Source: Streptomyces sp. Je 1-79
GTDB lineage: Bacteria; Actinomycetota; Actinomycetes; Streptomycetales; Streptomycetaceae
NCBI RefSeq assembly: GCF_025195125.1
Contig: NZ_JAMGSL010000015.1
Coordinates: forward strand, 62,001 to 126,000
Length of the DNA: 64,000 nt
Direction: 5' to 3'
A program made the position numbers and the translations under genes. Every line of letters begins with the position of its first letter. Positions within the stretch are counted from its first letter, which is position 1. This document shows, piece by piece, positions 17,681 to 26,220 of this stretch. The notes under the pieces are model-generated. The model ran no database searches. It saw nothing but the letters and a program-made list of their open reading frames with translations, and had not been told where the DNA came from.

Positions 17681-19132
17681 ATGGCTTCTGTGCTCGTGGC
17701 GTCCAACCGGGGTCCGGTCTCGTACGCCCTCGCCGCCGACGGCACGCTCAGTGCCCGGCGCGGCGGGGGCGGTCTCGTCTCCGGGCTGAGCGCGGTGTCC
17801 TCCCAGGACAGCGTGTGGGTCTGCGCGGCGCTCGGTGACGGCGACCGCGAGGCGGTCCGCCGCGAGGTGTCCGAGCCCGGCGTGCGGATGCTGGACATCG
17901 ACCCGGAGGTGTACGCCGACGCGTACAACGGGATCGCGAACTCGGTGCTGTGGTTCCTGCACCACCACCTGTGGAACGTGCCCCGCGAGCCGGTCTTCGA
18001 CGCGGAGTTCCGTCGGCAGTGGGAGTCGTACCGGACGTACAACCGCGCCTTCGCCGAGGAGCTGGCGGCCGGGGCGGACGAGGGCGCGGCGGTGCTGGTG
18101 CAGGACTACCACCTGGCGCTGGTGCCGGGCATGCTGCGCGAGCTCCGCCCGGACCTGCGGATCGGCCACTTCACCCACACGCCGTGGGCCTCGCCCGGGT
18201 ACCTGCGGATGCTGCCCGAGGACGTCCGCGAGGAGCTTCTGTGGGGGATGCTCGGCGCGGACGAGCTGGGTTTCCACACCTGGGGATGGGCGACGTCGTT
18301 CGTCGCCGGCGCGCACCTCGACGGCGCGGGCGGGACGGCCGACGGGTCCATGGCGAGCGGCGACCCCTGGCACGGGGTGCGCCACCACCGGGCGGGCGGC
18401 GCGCCCCGGCGCACCCGCGTCGAGGTGTACCCCCTGGGCGTGGACGGGGACGACCTCCGTTCGCTCGCCCACACACCCGAGGTCGACGACCGCCTCGCCG
18501 CCCTGCGGGCCGAGGTCGGCGACCGGAGGACGATCGTGCGGGTGGACCGCACGGAGCTGTCGAAGAACGTGGTGCGCGGCCTGCTCGCCTACCGGGAGCT
18601 GCTCCAGGAGCGGCCCGAGTGGCGCGGCCGGGTCGTCCACCTGGCCTCGGCGTACCCCTCCCGCCAGGACCTGGAGGTCTACCGCGCCTACACGGCGGCG
18701 GTCGCCGAGCTGGCGGAGGAGATCAACACGGAGTTCGGCACCGACGACTGGCAGCCGGTGCTGCTGTCGGTGAAGGACGACTTCCCGCGCTCGCTCGCCG
18801 CGTACCGGATGGCGGACGTGGCCCTGATCAACCCGGTGCGGGACGGGATGAACCTGGTGGCCAAGGAGATCCCGGTCGTCTCGGAGGCCGGGTGCGCGCT
18901 GGTGCTCTCGACGGGGGCCGGGGCGTACGACGAACTGCGCGAGGACGCGCTGACGGTCAGCCCGTACGACGTGACGGAGACCGCGCGCGCCCTGCACCGC
19001 GCCCTGTCGATGCCCGCGGCGGAGCGCGCGGACCGCTCGAAGCGCCTCGCCGCGGCGGCGACGGCGCTGCCGCCGCAGCGGTGGTTCCTGAACCAGCTGG
19101 AGGCGCTGCGCGGCGACGGAGCGAGCTCTTAG
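17681..19132 (+). CDS. otsA: Trehalose-6-phosphate synthase
   Basis: A 483-residue GT20 glycosyltransferase that makes trehalose-6-phosphate from a nucleoside diphosphate glucose and glucose-6-phosphate. Family landmarks are ASNRGPVSY at the N-terminus, GGLVSGL, VLVQDYHLALVPGMLR, HFTHTPWASP, RVDRTELSKNVVRGL (the donor-binding Arg and Lys), and the NPVRDGMNLVAKE loop near the C-terminus. OtsB lies just downstream but on the opposite strand. The stop codon is inside a 39-bp unit duplicated immediately downstream. Confidence 0.95.
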   Translation: MASVLVASNRGPVSYALAADGTLSARRGGGGLVSGLSAVSSQDSVWVCAALGDGDREAVRREVSEPGVRMLDIDPEVYADAYNGIANSVLWFLHHHLWNVPREPVFDAEFRRQWESYRTYNRAFAEELAAGADEGAAVLVQDYHLALVPGMLRELRPDLRIGHFTHTPWASPGYLRMLPEDVREELLWGMLGADELGFHTWGWATSFVAGAHLDGAGGTADGSMASGDPWHGVRHHRAGGAPRRTRVEVYPLGVDGDDLRSLAHTPEVDDRLAALRAEVGDRRTIVRVDRTELSKNVVRGLLAYRELLQERPEWRGRVVHLASAYPSRQDLEVYRAYTAAVAELAEEINTEFGTDDWQPVLLSVKDDFPRSLAAYRMADVALINPVRDGMNLVAKEIPVVSEAGCALVLSTGAGAYDELREDALTVSPYDVTETARALHRALSMPAAERADRSKRLAAAATALPPQRWFLNQLEALRGDGASS

Positions 19133-19175
19133 CCACGCTGGAGGCGCTGCGCCGCGACGGGGCGAGCTCCTAGCC
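19096..19175 (+). repeat. Tandem duplication of the otsA 3' end
   Basis: A 39-bp unit covering the last otsA codons and its stop (19096-19134) is repeated at 19137-19175 with three mismatches. The second copy still encodes the same ending in frame with a short upstream extension but has no start. It is a recent local duplication after the gene. Confidence 0.8.
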
Positions 19176-19195
19176 GCGCCCCGTCGCCGGGGGCC

Positions 19196-20041
19196 TCAGG
19201 CCGGAGCCCGGACCGCGTCCGCCAGGGCCGTCAGGAACCGCACCACCCCCTGCGGGCCCGCCACCGACAGATCGGCGCGGTCCGTGAGTTCCGCGACCTC
19301 CGTCGAGCCGCTGCAGACCAGCAGGCCCGGGACGCCGTCCGAGCGGAGCTTCTCCACGGCGGCGAAGGCCGGCAGGTCGCCCAGGTCGTCGCCCGCGTAC
19401 AGGACGGACCCGGCGCCCACCTCCCGTACGTAGTCGGCGAGCGCCACCCCCTTGTCCATGCCCGGGGGCCGCAGTTCGAGGACCATGCGGCCCGGTTCGA
19501 GGACCAGGCCGTGGCGGGCGGCGAGGTCGGCGAGCGGGGCCCTGAGGGCCTCGAAGGCCGCCTGCGGGTCGGTGGAGCGGCGGGTGTGGACGGCGACCGC
19601 GCGGCCCTTCTCCTCGATCCAGGTGCCCGGCCAGGCGCCGACGCCGTCCAGGAAGCCGGGGAGCTCGGCGCGGACGGAGGCGACGCCGGGGTGGACGGCG
19701 GAGGCCTGGACGGTGCCGGTGACCGCGTCCCAGCGCTCCGCGCCGTAGTGGCCGAGGACGACGAGGTGTTCCAGGCCGGGGACGCCGGCGAAGCCGCCGT
19801 ACCGCACCGCCACGCCCGCCGGGCGGCCCGTCACCACCGCGACCGAGGCGATGCGCGGGGCGAGGGCGGACAGGGCGGGAACGGCGCCGGGGTGGGCCCG
19901 GGCCTGTTCGGGGTCGGGGACGATCTCGGCGAGCGTCCCGTCGAAGTCGAGGGCGACGACGGCCTTCTCCGGCCGCGCGAGAAGCGCGGCCAGGCCGTCG
20001 CGGCCTGCGGATGTGGTCGGGTGCGGAAGGCTGCTGACCAT
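19196..20041 (-). CDS. otsB: Trehalose-6-phosphate phosphatase
   Basis: A 281-residue HAD-superfamily phosphatase that dephosphorylates trehalose-6-phosphate to trehalose. Motif I is LDFDGTLA (nucleophile D32, acid D34), motif II is VVTGRPAG, and motif III/IV is the YAGDDLGDLPAF segment with the metal-binding Asp pair. It converges on otsA, so the two trehalose genes are adjacent but transcribed separately. The start at 20041 gives the usual family length. Confidence 0.93.
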   Translation of the reverse strand: MVSSLPHPTTSAGRDGLAALLARPEKAVVALDFDGTLAEIVPDPEQARAHPGAVPALSALAPRIASVAVVTGRPAGVAVRYGGFAGVPGLEHLVVLGHYGAERWDAVTGTVQASAVHPGVASVRAELPGFLDGVGAWPGTWIEEKGRAVAVHTRRSTDPQAAFEALRAPLADLAARHGLVLEPGRMVLELRPPGMDKGVALADYVREVGAGSVLYAGDDLGDLPAFAAVEKLRSDGVPGLLVCSGSTEVAELTDRADLSVAGPQGVVRFLTALADAVRAPA

Positions 20042-20118
20042 ACGACGACCCTACCGACGCGGCCTCGGCGGCGCTGCTCCTTCGCGGAGTGCTCCCGCGC
20101 GGCCCCGCTCCCGCCGCC

Positions 20119-20415
20119 TCAGCGGCGCTGTTCCTTCTCCGCGCGTACGCGCCGCAGCCGGTTGACGGTCACCGGGTCGTGCTCCAGGGCGCGCGGATCG
20201 TCGAGAAGGGCGTTGAGGAGCTGGTAGTAGCGGGTCGCGGACAGGCCGAGCTGCTCGCGGACCGCCCGTTCCTTGGCGCCGGGGCCGGGCCAGGAGCGGC
20301 GTTCGAGAGCGAGCACCGCCCGCTCCCGCTCCCCGAGCTCGGCCCGCGCGCCGGGCGCGGTGTCGACAGGTCCGAGCCCGGAGTCGCCGGGGCCGGGGTC
20401 GCTCGTGTCGGTCAT
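20119..20415 (-). CDS. DUF3263 helix-turn-helix protein
   Basis: A 98-residue protein with a disordered acidic/Gly-rich N-terminus and a helical C-terminal part (LGERERAVLALERRSW, KERAVREQLGLSATRYYQLLNALLDD) typical of DUF3263, a small actinobacterial family with an HTH-like fold. It probably binds DNA. It lies 77 bases from otsB and 12 bases after the sugar-binding lipoprotein gene on the same strand, so it may be co-transcribed with both. Confidence 0.85.
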   Translation of the reverse strand: MTDTSDPGPGDSGLGPVDTAPGARAELGERERAVLALERRSWPGPGAKERAVREQLGLSATRYYQLLNALLDDPRALEHDPVTVNRLRRVRAEKEQRR

Positions 20416-20427
20416 ACGAACAACCTA

Positions 20428-21699
20428 TTACTCCGCGCTCTCGGCCGCCGTCGCCTCACGCGCGATCTGCCCCAGGACGTCCGACGGCTTGGCACCCGGC
20501 GTGACGGCCTTGCCGATGTTCTGCTTGATGTTGTCGCTGACCTGGGCCCAGGACGTCTTGCCGACCGGGGGGAGCTGCGAGTTCGGCAGCTCGGTGAGGA
20601 ACTCGCGCAGGCTCTCGTGCTCCTCGTCGCTCTCCATCCGGGAGAACGCGCTGACGGTCACCGGCAGCAGGTCGTTGGCGCCCGCGAACTTCAGCACGTT
20701 CTCGTCGCTGTAGACGAAGTCGAGGAACTCCCCGATCTCCTTGCGGTGGCCGTTCTGCTTGAAGCCCATGATCCAGTCGGCGACACCCATGGACGCCTTG
20801 GCCTTGCCGTCCATACCCGGCAGCGCGACCTTGCCGACCTTGACGCCCTTCTTCTCGGCCTCCTGCATGAGCGAGGGGTGGCCGTTGAGCATGCCCACCT
20901 CGCCGCGCGAGAAGGCGGCGAAGGCGTCCTTGCGGTTGAGCTTGCCCGGGGCGACGGGGCCGGTGAGCTTCTTCTGGACCAGGTTCTCCTTCAACCAGTC
21001 GAAGGTCGCGACGTTCTGGTCGGAGTCGATCCGGTAGCGGTCGGTGCCGTCGGTGTAGCCGTCGCCACCGCTGAGCAACCACATCATCGTCTCGGCCTGC
21101 GCCTCCTCCGGGCCGAGCGGCAGCGCGAAGGGGTACGGGACGTCGTCGGCCTTCAGCTTCTGCGCCGCGGCGGCCAGCTCGTCCCAGCTCGTCGGGGGCT
21201 TGGTGATGCCCGCCTCGTCGAAGAGCTTCTCGTTGAAGAAGAGCAGCCGGGTGGAGGCGACGAAGGGCAGGCCGTACTGGATGCGCTTGTGCTCGCCCGC
21301 GGAGGCGAGGGGGGCGAGGAAGTTGGCCTGGACGGGGATGGAGAGCAGCTCGTCGGCGGAGTAGAGCTCGCCGGCGGCCGCGTAGTCGGCGTAGGCGCCG
21401 ATCTGGGCGATGTCGGGGGCCTGGTCGGCCTTGACCATCTCGGCGACCTTGCGGTCGACGTCGTTCCAGGACTCGACCTGGACCTCGACCTGGACGCCGG
21501 GGTGCTCGGCCTCGTAGGCGGCGGTGAGCTCGTCCCAGTACTTCCTGGTGGTGTCGCCGCCGGTCAGGTCGTAGTCGGCGGCGACGAGCCGCAGGGTCAC
21601 GTCGCCGGCCTCGGCGCCGGTGAGGCCGCAGCCGGAGAGCCCGGCGGTCAGGCCCAGCGCGGCGAACGTCGCGGTCAGTCCAAGAAATCGCCGCTGCAC
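20428..21699 (-). CDS. Sugar ABC transporter substrate-binding lipoprotein
   Basis: A 423-residue extracellular solute-binding protein of the family 1 (maltose/oligosaccharide) type. The N-terminus has a lipoprotein signal peptide ending LSGC. The mature part shows typical landmarks (YEAEHPGVQVEVQVESWND, VAEMVKADQAPDIAQIGAYADYA, FFNEKLFDEAGITKPPTSWDEL, GEVGMLNGH). The GTG at 21699 is preceded by a G-rich Shine-Dalgarno. No permease genes are adjacent. It is divergent from nagK-nagA across a region with two dre-like sites, which suggests amino-sugar or chitin-related uptake with MsiK as ATPase; the ligand is inferred. Confidence 0.88.
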   Translation of the reverse strand: MQRRFLGLTATFAALGLTAGLSGCGLTGAEAGDVTLRLVAADYDLTGGDTTRKYWDELTAAYEAEHPGVQVEVQVESWNDVDRKVAEMVKADQAPDIAQIGAYADYAAAGELYSADELLSIPVQANFLAPLASAGEHKRIQYGLPFVASTRLLFFNEKLFDEAGITKPPTSWDELAAAAQKLKADDVPYPFALPLGPEEAQAETMMWLLSGGDGYTDGTDRYRIDSDQNVATFDWLKENLVQKKLTGPVAPGKLNRKDAFAAFSRGEVGMLNGHPSLMQEAEKKGVKVGKVALPGMDGKAKASMGVADWIMGFKQNGHRKEIGEFLDFVYSDENVLKFAGANDLLPVTVSAFSRMESDEEHESLREFLTELPNSQLPPVGKTSWAQVSDNIKQNIGKAVTPGAKPSDVLGQIAREATAAESAE

Positions 21700-21731
21700 A
21701 GCGTCGCCCCACCCTCTTGCTCGTCGTTGAG

Positions 21732-21746
21732 CTGTGATTTTCACAG
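21732..21746. promoter_or_regulatory. Perfect palindrome in the divergent sugar promoter
   Basis: CTGTGA-TTT-TCACAG, 6-bp perfect arms with a 3-base spacer, 33 bases before the lipoprotein start. The protein that binds it is not known. Confidence 0.45.
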
Positions 21747-21757
21747 AAGAGGAAGCA

Positions 21758-21773
21758 TAAGGTCTACACCACT
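21758..21773. promoter_or_regulatory. dre-like site (DasR), lipoprotein side
   Basis: TAAGGTCTACACCACT matches the DasR operator consensus ASTGGTCTAGACCAST at 12 of 16 positions. It lies about 59 bases upstream of the binding-protein start. Confidence 0.6.
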
Positions 21774-21875
21774 TGGGTAGATCTCCGGTCTCGGGTGAAG
21801 ACCTCGTGAAGCAGCGCGCCGGGCAGGGCGGGCGTCCGCGGCCCGGATTTGTATCCGTGCGCAACAATATCGGCC

Positions 21876-21891
21876 AGTGGACTAGACCTTT
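21876..21891. promoter_or_regulatory. dre site (DasR) upstream of nagK
   Basis: AGTGGACTAGACCTTT matches the DasR consensus ASTGGTCTAGACCAST at 13 of 16 positions, 27 bases before the nagK start. The nagKA operon is an established DasR target in Streptomyces. Confidence 0.82.
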
Positions 21892-21918
21892 CGGGCTCGC
21901 ACGCGCGAGACTGTTCCC

Positions 21919-22857
21919 GTGAGACACGTCATCGCCCTCGATGTGGGCGGCACCGGCATGAAGGCCGCCCTCGTCGGGGCGGACGGCACCCTGCTCCACG
22001 AGGCACGGCGCGCCACCGGCCGCGAACGCGGCCCCGAGGCCGTCGTCGAGACGATCCTCGACTTCGCCGCCGAGCTGCGGGCCTACGGACTGGAGCGGTA
22101 CGGCGAGCCCGCCGCGGCCGCGGGAGTCGCCGTCCCCGGCATCGTCGACGCCGAGAACGGCATCGCCGTCTACGCCGCCAACCTCGGCTGGCGCGACGTC
22201 CCGATGCGCGCCCTGCTCAGCGAGCGCCTCGACGGCGCCCCGGTCGCCCTCGGCCACGACGTCCGCACCGGCGGCCTCGCCGAGGGCCGGATCGGCGCGG
22301 GCAACGGCGCCGACCGCTTCCTCTTCGTACCGCTGGGCACCGGGATCGCCGGCGCCATCGGCATCGGCGGCGCCATCGAGGCCGGCGCCCACGGCTACGC
22401 GGGCGAGATCGGCCACATCGTCGTCCGCCCCGGCGGCACCGAGTGCGGCTGCGGCCAGCGCGGCTGCCTGGAGCGGTACGCCTCCGCCTCCGCCGTCTCC
22501 CAGGCCTGGGCCGCCGTCTCCGGCGACCCGGACGCCGACGCCGCCGACTGCGCCAAGGCCGTCGAGTCCGGCGACGCCAGGGCCGTCCAGGTCTGGCAGG
22601 AGGCCGTCGACGCCCTCGCGGACGGCCTGGTCACCGCGCTCACCCTGCTGGACCCCCGCACGCTCATCATCGGTGGCGGTCTCGCCGAGGCCGGGGAAAC
22701 CTTGTTCACACCACTGCGAGCCGCGGTGGAGGAACGCGTCACGTTCCAGAAGCTGCCCGCCGTCGTCCCCGCGGCCCTCGGGGACACCGCCGGATGCCTG
22801 GGCGCGGGCCTCCTCGCCTGGGACCTTCTCTCCCTCGACTCGGAGGTATCCGCCTGA
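21919..22857 (+). CDS. nagK: ROK-family N-acetylglucosamine kinase
   Basis: A 312-residue sugar kinase of the ROK family. The ATP-binding motif is DVGGTGMKAALV at the N-terminus. The ROK signature with zinc cysteines is CGCGQRGCLERYASASA (about 175-190). The catalytic region HDVRTGGLAEGRIGAG is also present. The start is GTG at 21919 with little leader, possibly near-leaderless. It is followed by nagA with a 1-base overlap (TGATG), so the pair probably phosphorylates GlcNAc and deacetylates GlcNAc-6-P. A dre site upstream indicates DasR control. Glucokinase activity is an alternative for ROK proteins but the context favours GlcNAc. Confidence 0.88.
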   Translation: MRHVIALDVGGTGMKAALVGADGTLLHEARRATGRERGPEAVVETILDFAAELRAYGLERYGEPAAAAGVAVPGIVDAENGIAVYAANLGWRDVPMRALLSERLDGAPVALGHDVRTGGLAEGRIGAGNGADRFLFVPLGTGIAGAIGIGGAIEAGAHGYAGEIGHIVVRPGGTECGCGQRGCLERYASASAVSQAWAAVSGDPDADAADCAKAVESGDARAVQVWQEAVDALADGLVTALTLLDPRTLIIGGGLAEAGETLFTPLRAAVEERVTFQKLPAVVPAALGDTAGCLGAGLLAWDLLSLDSEVSA

Positions 22858-24002
22858 TGGCCGTTTCCACAGTTCTCGCCGGAGCCCGTGTGGTGCTGCC
22901 GACCGGCATCGTCGAGAACGGACGGGTGATCGTCGACGGCGGTCGCATCGCGGGCGCCGCGCCCGCCGACGCGCCCTCGCTCGACCTCACCGGCCACTGG
23001 GTCGTCCCCGGCTTCGTCGACATGCACAACCACGGCGGCGGCGGGGCCTCGTTCACCTCCGGCACCGTCGAGGAGATCCTCACGGGCGTCCACACCCACC
23101 GGCTGCACGGCACCACCACCGTCGTCGCCTCCTTCGTGACCGGCGAGATGGACTTCCTGAGCACCCGCGCCGGGCTGCTCTCCGAACTCGCCGAGCAGGG
23201 CGAGATCGCCGGCATCCACTTCGAGGGCCCGTTCATCGCCCCCTGCCGCAAGGGCGCGCACGACGAGACGCTGCTGCGCGACCCCGACCCGGCCGACGTC
23301 CGCAAGCTGATCGACGCCGCCCGCGGCCAGGCCAGGATGGTCACCCTCGCCACCGAACTGCCCGGCGGCATCGACTCCGTACGCCTGCTCGCCGAACACG
23401 GCGTGGTCGCCGCGATCGGCCACACCGACGCGACGTACGAGCAGACCGTCGAGGCCATCGACGCGGGCGCCACCGTCGCCACCCACCTCTACAACGCGAT
23501 GCCCGCCCTCGGCCACCGCGCCCCCGGCCCGATCGCCGCGCTCCTGGAGGACGAGCGGATCACGGTCGAGCTGATCAACGACGGCACCCATCTGCACCCG
23601 GCCGCACTGGAGCTGGCGTTCCATCACGCGGGGCCGCGTCGGGTCGCGTTCATCACGGACGCGATGGACGCGGCGGGCTTCGGCGACGGGCTCTACGCGC
23701 TCGGCCCGCTGGCCGTCGAGGTGAAGGAGGGCGTCGCACGGCTCGTCGAGGGCGGCTCCATCGCGGGCTCGACCCTCACCCTGGACCGCGCGTTCAAGCG
23801 GGCCGCGACCGTCGACGGGCTCCCCGTCGAGGCCGTCGTGCAGGCCATCTCCGCCAACCCGGCGCGGGTCCTCGGCATCGACGACCGGGTCGGCTCGCTC
23901 GAACCCGGCAAGGACGCCGACCTCGTCGTGCTCGACGCCGCCTTCGACGTCAAGGGCGTGATGCGCAAGGGAACCTGGGTGGTCGAGCCGCAGTCGGCCT
24001 GA
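22857..24002 (+). CDS. nagA: N-acetylglucosamine-6-phosphate deacetylase
   Basis: A 381-residue amidohydrolase that removes acetate from GlcNAc-6-phosphate to give glucosamine-6-phosphate, which feeds glycolysis or cell-wall synthesis. Key features are VPGFVDMHNHGGGG (metal site histidines), HFEGPFIAP (metal-ligand Glu), GHTDATYEQ, the THLYNAMPALGHRAPG motif, and the catalytic Asp in FITDAMDAAG. The ATG at 22857 overlaps the nagK stop and uses a GGAGG within nagK. It is followed by a hairpin terminator. Confidence 0.94.
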   Translation: MAVSTVLAGARVVLPTGIVENGRVIVDGGRIAGAAPADAPSLDLTGHWVVPGFVDMHNHGGGGASFTSGTVEEILTGVHTHRLHGTTTVVASFVTGEMDFLSTRAGLLSELAEQGEIAGIHFEGPFIAPCRKGAHDETLLRDPDPADVRKLIDAARGQARMVTLATELPGGIDSVRLLAEHGVVAAIGHTDATYEQTVEAIDAGATVATHLYNAMPALGHRAPGPIAALLEDERITVELINDGTHLHPAALELAFHHAGPRRVAFITDAMDAAGFGDGLYALGPLAVEVKEGVARLVEGGSIAGSTLTLDRAFKRAATVDGLPVEAVVQAISANPARVLGIDDRVGSLEPGKDADLVVLDAAFDVKGVMRKGTWVVEPQSA

Positions 24003-24019
24003 TGTCGGCCGGACGGCGC

Positions 24020-24054
24020 AAGGCGGTTGGCCCGGGGACTGGGCCAACCGCCTT
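24020..24054 (+). terminator. Hairpin terminator of nagK-nagA
   Basis: A perfect 14-bp stem (24020-24033 with 24041-24054), 7-base loop, followed by CCGTTT. It begins 17 bases after the nagA stop. Confidence 0.8.
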
Positions 24055-24125
24055 CCGTTTGGCATGATCGTGGCGCGTTCTACGGCTGTTCCAGGAACTT
24101 TCGACGGGCTACGGGGGTACGGCAG

Positions 24126-25052
24126 GTGATTCTCACGGTCACCCTCAACACGGCGCTGGACCTCACCTATCGCGTCCCCGCCCTCACCCCGCACGCCTCC
24201 CACCGCGTCACCCAGGTCATCGAACGCCCCGGCGGCAAGGGCCTCAACGTCGCCCGCGTCCTCGCGGCCCTCGGCCACGAGACGGTCGTGACGGGCTTCG
24301 CGGGCGGCTCCACCGGCGAGATCCTGCGCGGCCATCTGGCGGAGAGCGCCGTCCGCGACGAACTGGTCCCGGTCGCGGGAGCCACCCGCCGGACCGTCGC
24401 GATCGTCGACAGCACGACCGGCGACACCACCCAGCTCAACGAGCCGGGCCCGGCCGTCACCCCCGGCGAGTGGTCCACCCTCACCGCCCGCTACACCGGG
24501 CTGCTCGCCGACGCCGAGGCGGTCGCCCTGTGCGGCAGCCTGCCGCCCGGCATCCACGTCGGCGCGTACGCGGAGCTGATCCGGCTCGCCCGCTCCGCCG
24601 GCGTCCCCGTCCTCCTCGACACCAGTGGCGAACCCCTGCGGCGCGGCATCGCGGCCCGCCCCGACATGGTCAAGCCGAACGCCGACGAGCTCGCCCAGCT
24701 CACCGGCTCCCGCGAACCGCACCGCGCCACCCGCGACGCCCGCCGTCGCGGCGCGCACGCGGTGGTCTCCTCCCTGGGCCCCGACGGCATGCTCGCCGCG
24801 ACCCCGGACGGCCTGTGGCAGGCGTCCCCGCCGGCCGCGGTGAAGGGCAACCCGACCGGCGCGGGCGACTCGGCCGTCGCCGGCCTCCTCGCGGGCCTGG
24901 TCGAGAAGCTCCCGTGGCCGGACCGGCTGACCCGCGCGGTCGCCCTGTCGGCGGCGACGGTGCTGTCACCGGTGGCGGGCGAGTTCGACCGGGCCGCGTA
25001 CGAGGAACTGCTGCCACGGGTGACGGTGACGGAACTGACCGCCGCCGCGTGA
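24126..25052 (+). CDS. PfkB-family hexose kinase (1-phosphofructokinase-like)
   Basis: A 308-residue ribokinase/PfkB-fold kinase. The sugar-binding motif RPGGKGLNVAR lies near residue 40 and the second PfkB signature with the catalytic Asp is GNPTGAGDSAVAGLL. The N-terminus (VILTVTLNTALDLTYRV) resembles 1-phosphofructokinase and tagatose-6-phosphate kinase (FruK/LacC) enzymes. No fruA or fruR neighbour is present, so the phosphosugar cannot be assigned; proximity to nagA makes an amino-sugar-related phosphate possible. The GTG at 24126 is preceded by GGGGG at about 8 bases. Confidence 0.87.
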   Translation: MILTVTLNTALDLTYRVPALTPHASHRVTQVIERPGGKGLNVARVLAALGHETVVTGFAGGSTGEILRGHLAESAVRDELVPVAGATRRTVAIVDSTTGDTTQLNEPGPAVTPGEWSTLTARYTGLLADAEAVALCGSLPPGIHVGAYAELIRLARSAGVPVLLDTSGEPLRRGIAARPDMVKPNADELAQLTGSREPHRATRDARRRGAHAVVSSLGPDGMLAATPDGLWQASPPAAVKGNPTGAGDSAVAGLLAGLVEKLPWPDRLTRAVALSAATVLSPVAGEFDRAAYEELLPRVTVTELTAAA

Positions 25053-25074
25053 GAGCCGTACCGGAGCGCCGTAC

Positions 25075-25118
25075 GCGAGAGGCCCCGCGGAACCGGTGGG
25101 TTCCGCGGGGCCTCTCGC
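25075..25118. terminator. Bidirectional hairpin terminator
   Basis: A perfect 20-bp stem (25075-25094 with 25099-25118) and 4-base loop between the convergent PfkB and carbohydrate-binding genes. It is one of the strongest hairpins in the window. Confidence 0.88.
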
Positions 25119-25145
25119 CCGAGCGTACGGCTCGGAGCGTGGGTC

Positions 25146-26114
25146 TCAGAGGTTGCTGATCTTCACCCAGTCGAAGATCACGTCGCACTGGTTTCCTGCC
25201 TCGCAGGAGAGCTTGATCTCGTTCTCGCCCTTCTGGAGCGAGACCTGGGACCAGGTGGTCTGCCAGTTCTTCTCCAGGTTCGGGTCCGAGGATCCGATGA
25301 AGTTCTTCAGGTTCATCGGGTTCGTGTTCGCCTTGCCGTTGACGGTCACGGTGGCGTTGGCGTCCTTGGCCGGGACCGCGTACCGCACTTCCATCTTGTA
25401 CGTGCCGGCCTCGGGCACCTCGGTCTTCCAGGTCGCGGACGCCCCGACGGTGGTGAACCCGGTGACGTACGTGCCGCCCACGCCCTTCGCGCCCTTGATG
25501 TCCTTGGCGAGGTACGCGCTGCCGCCGAGCTTGAGCGTGGCCGCGTCCTGCTGCGGCAGCTCCGCCGGGGTCTTCTCGGCGCTGGGCTCGGGGCTCGGGC
25601 TCTGGGAGACCTCGGAGGAGCCACCGGTCGGCTTGCCGCCGGCGCTGTCGCCGTCGGTCTTCTCGCCGTCCTTGTTGGTCAGGATGGCGGCCGTGATTCC
25701 GATCACGACGACCGCGACGACCGCGATCGCGCCGATCAGCAGACCGCGGGTGTTGGGGCCCCGGCCGCCGCCACCGCCGCGCTGGTGCGGGATCGGCGAC
25801 TGCCTGGTCTGCGCGCCGCCCGGGTAGGTCTCGGGCGCGGCGTACTGCGGGTGCGGCTGGCCGTACGCGGGCTGGTGCGGGACCTGCCCGGGCGGCGGAC
25901 CGTACTGCTGCTGGCCGCCGTACTGGCGCTCGCCGACCGTTCTGACCTGGTTGTACGAGGTCCGGGGGACGCCCGGCTGCGCGGCCGGTCCGGGGTAGCC
26001 GTAGCCACCGGCCTGACCCGGCGGCTGGGCACCCGCCGCCTGTCCATCCGCATACAGGTAGCCGAACGGATCGTCGTTCTCGGGCGTGTTCGCGCCGTCG
26101 TTACCGGCAGCCAT
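25146..26114 (-). CDS. Membrane-anchored carbohydrate-binding module protein
   Basis: A 322-residue protein. The first 120 or so residues are a Pro/Gln/Gly/Tyr-rich cytoplasmic tail. A single transmembrane helix follows (GLLIGAIAVVAVVVIGITAAIL), then a Ser/Pro/Glu linker, then a beta-sandwich of about 130 residues ending in WVKISNL. The sandwich resembles a CBM35/CBM6-type carbohydrate-binding module (AYLAKDIKGAKGVGGTYVTGF, GTYKMEVRYAVPAKDANATVTVNG, KGENEIKLSCE). It lacks a catalytic domain. The start at 26114 has AGGAG eight bases upstream. It probably binds cell-wall or environmental glycans outside the cell. Confidence 0.82.
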   Translation of the reverse strand: MAAGNDGANTPENDDPFGYLYADGQAAGAQPPGQAGGYGYPGPAAQPGVPRTSYNQVRTVGERQYGGQQQYGPPPGQVPHQPAYGQPHPQYAAPETYPGGAQTRQSPIPHQRGGGGGRGPNTRGLLIGAIAVVAVVVIGITAAILTNKDGEKTDGDSAGGKPTGGSSEVSQSPSPEPSAEKTPAELPQQDAATLKLGGSAYLAKDIKGAKGVGGTYVTGFTTVGASATWKTEVPEAGTYKMEVRYAVPAKDANATVTVNGKANTNPMNLKNFIGSSDPNLEKNWQTTWSQVSLQKGENEIKLSCEAGNQCDVIFDWVKISNL

Positions 26115-26220
26115 CCGGTCACTCCTATCCATGCTCGCCAGCCGTCGCCGACCGGCCGAGCCTACCCCGAACGAGGAAGCCGACGATCCGGTCCTTGACA
26201 GACGAGCCTGCCGCGGACCC

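Noticed and set aside
17950..19173. Second frame of 407 codons inside otsA
   Set aside because: Frame-shifted reading of otsA; the main frame has all GT20 motifs.
21732..21746. CRP site
   Set aside because: Half-sites TGTGA/TCACA are separated by 3 bases instead of the usual 6, so a CRP assignment is not justified.
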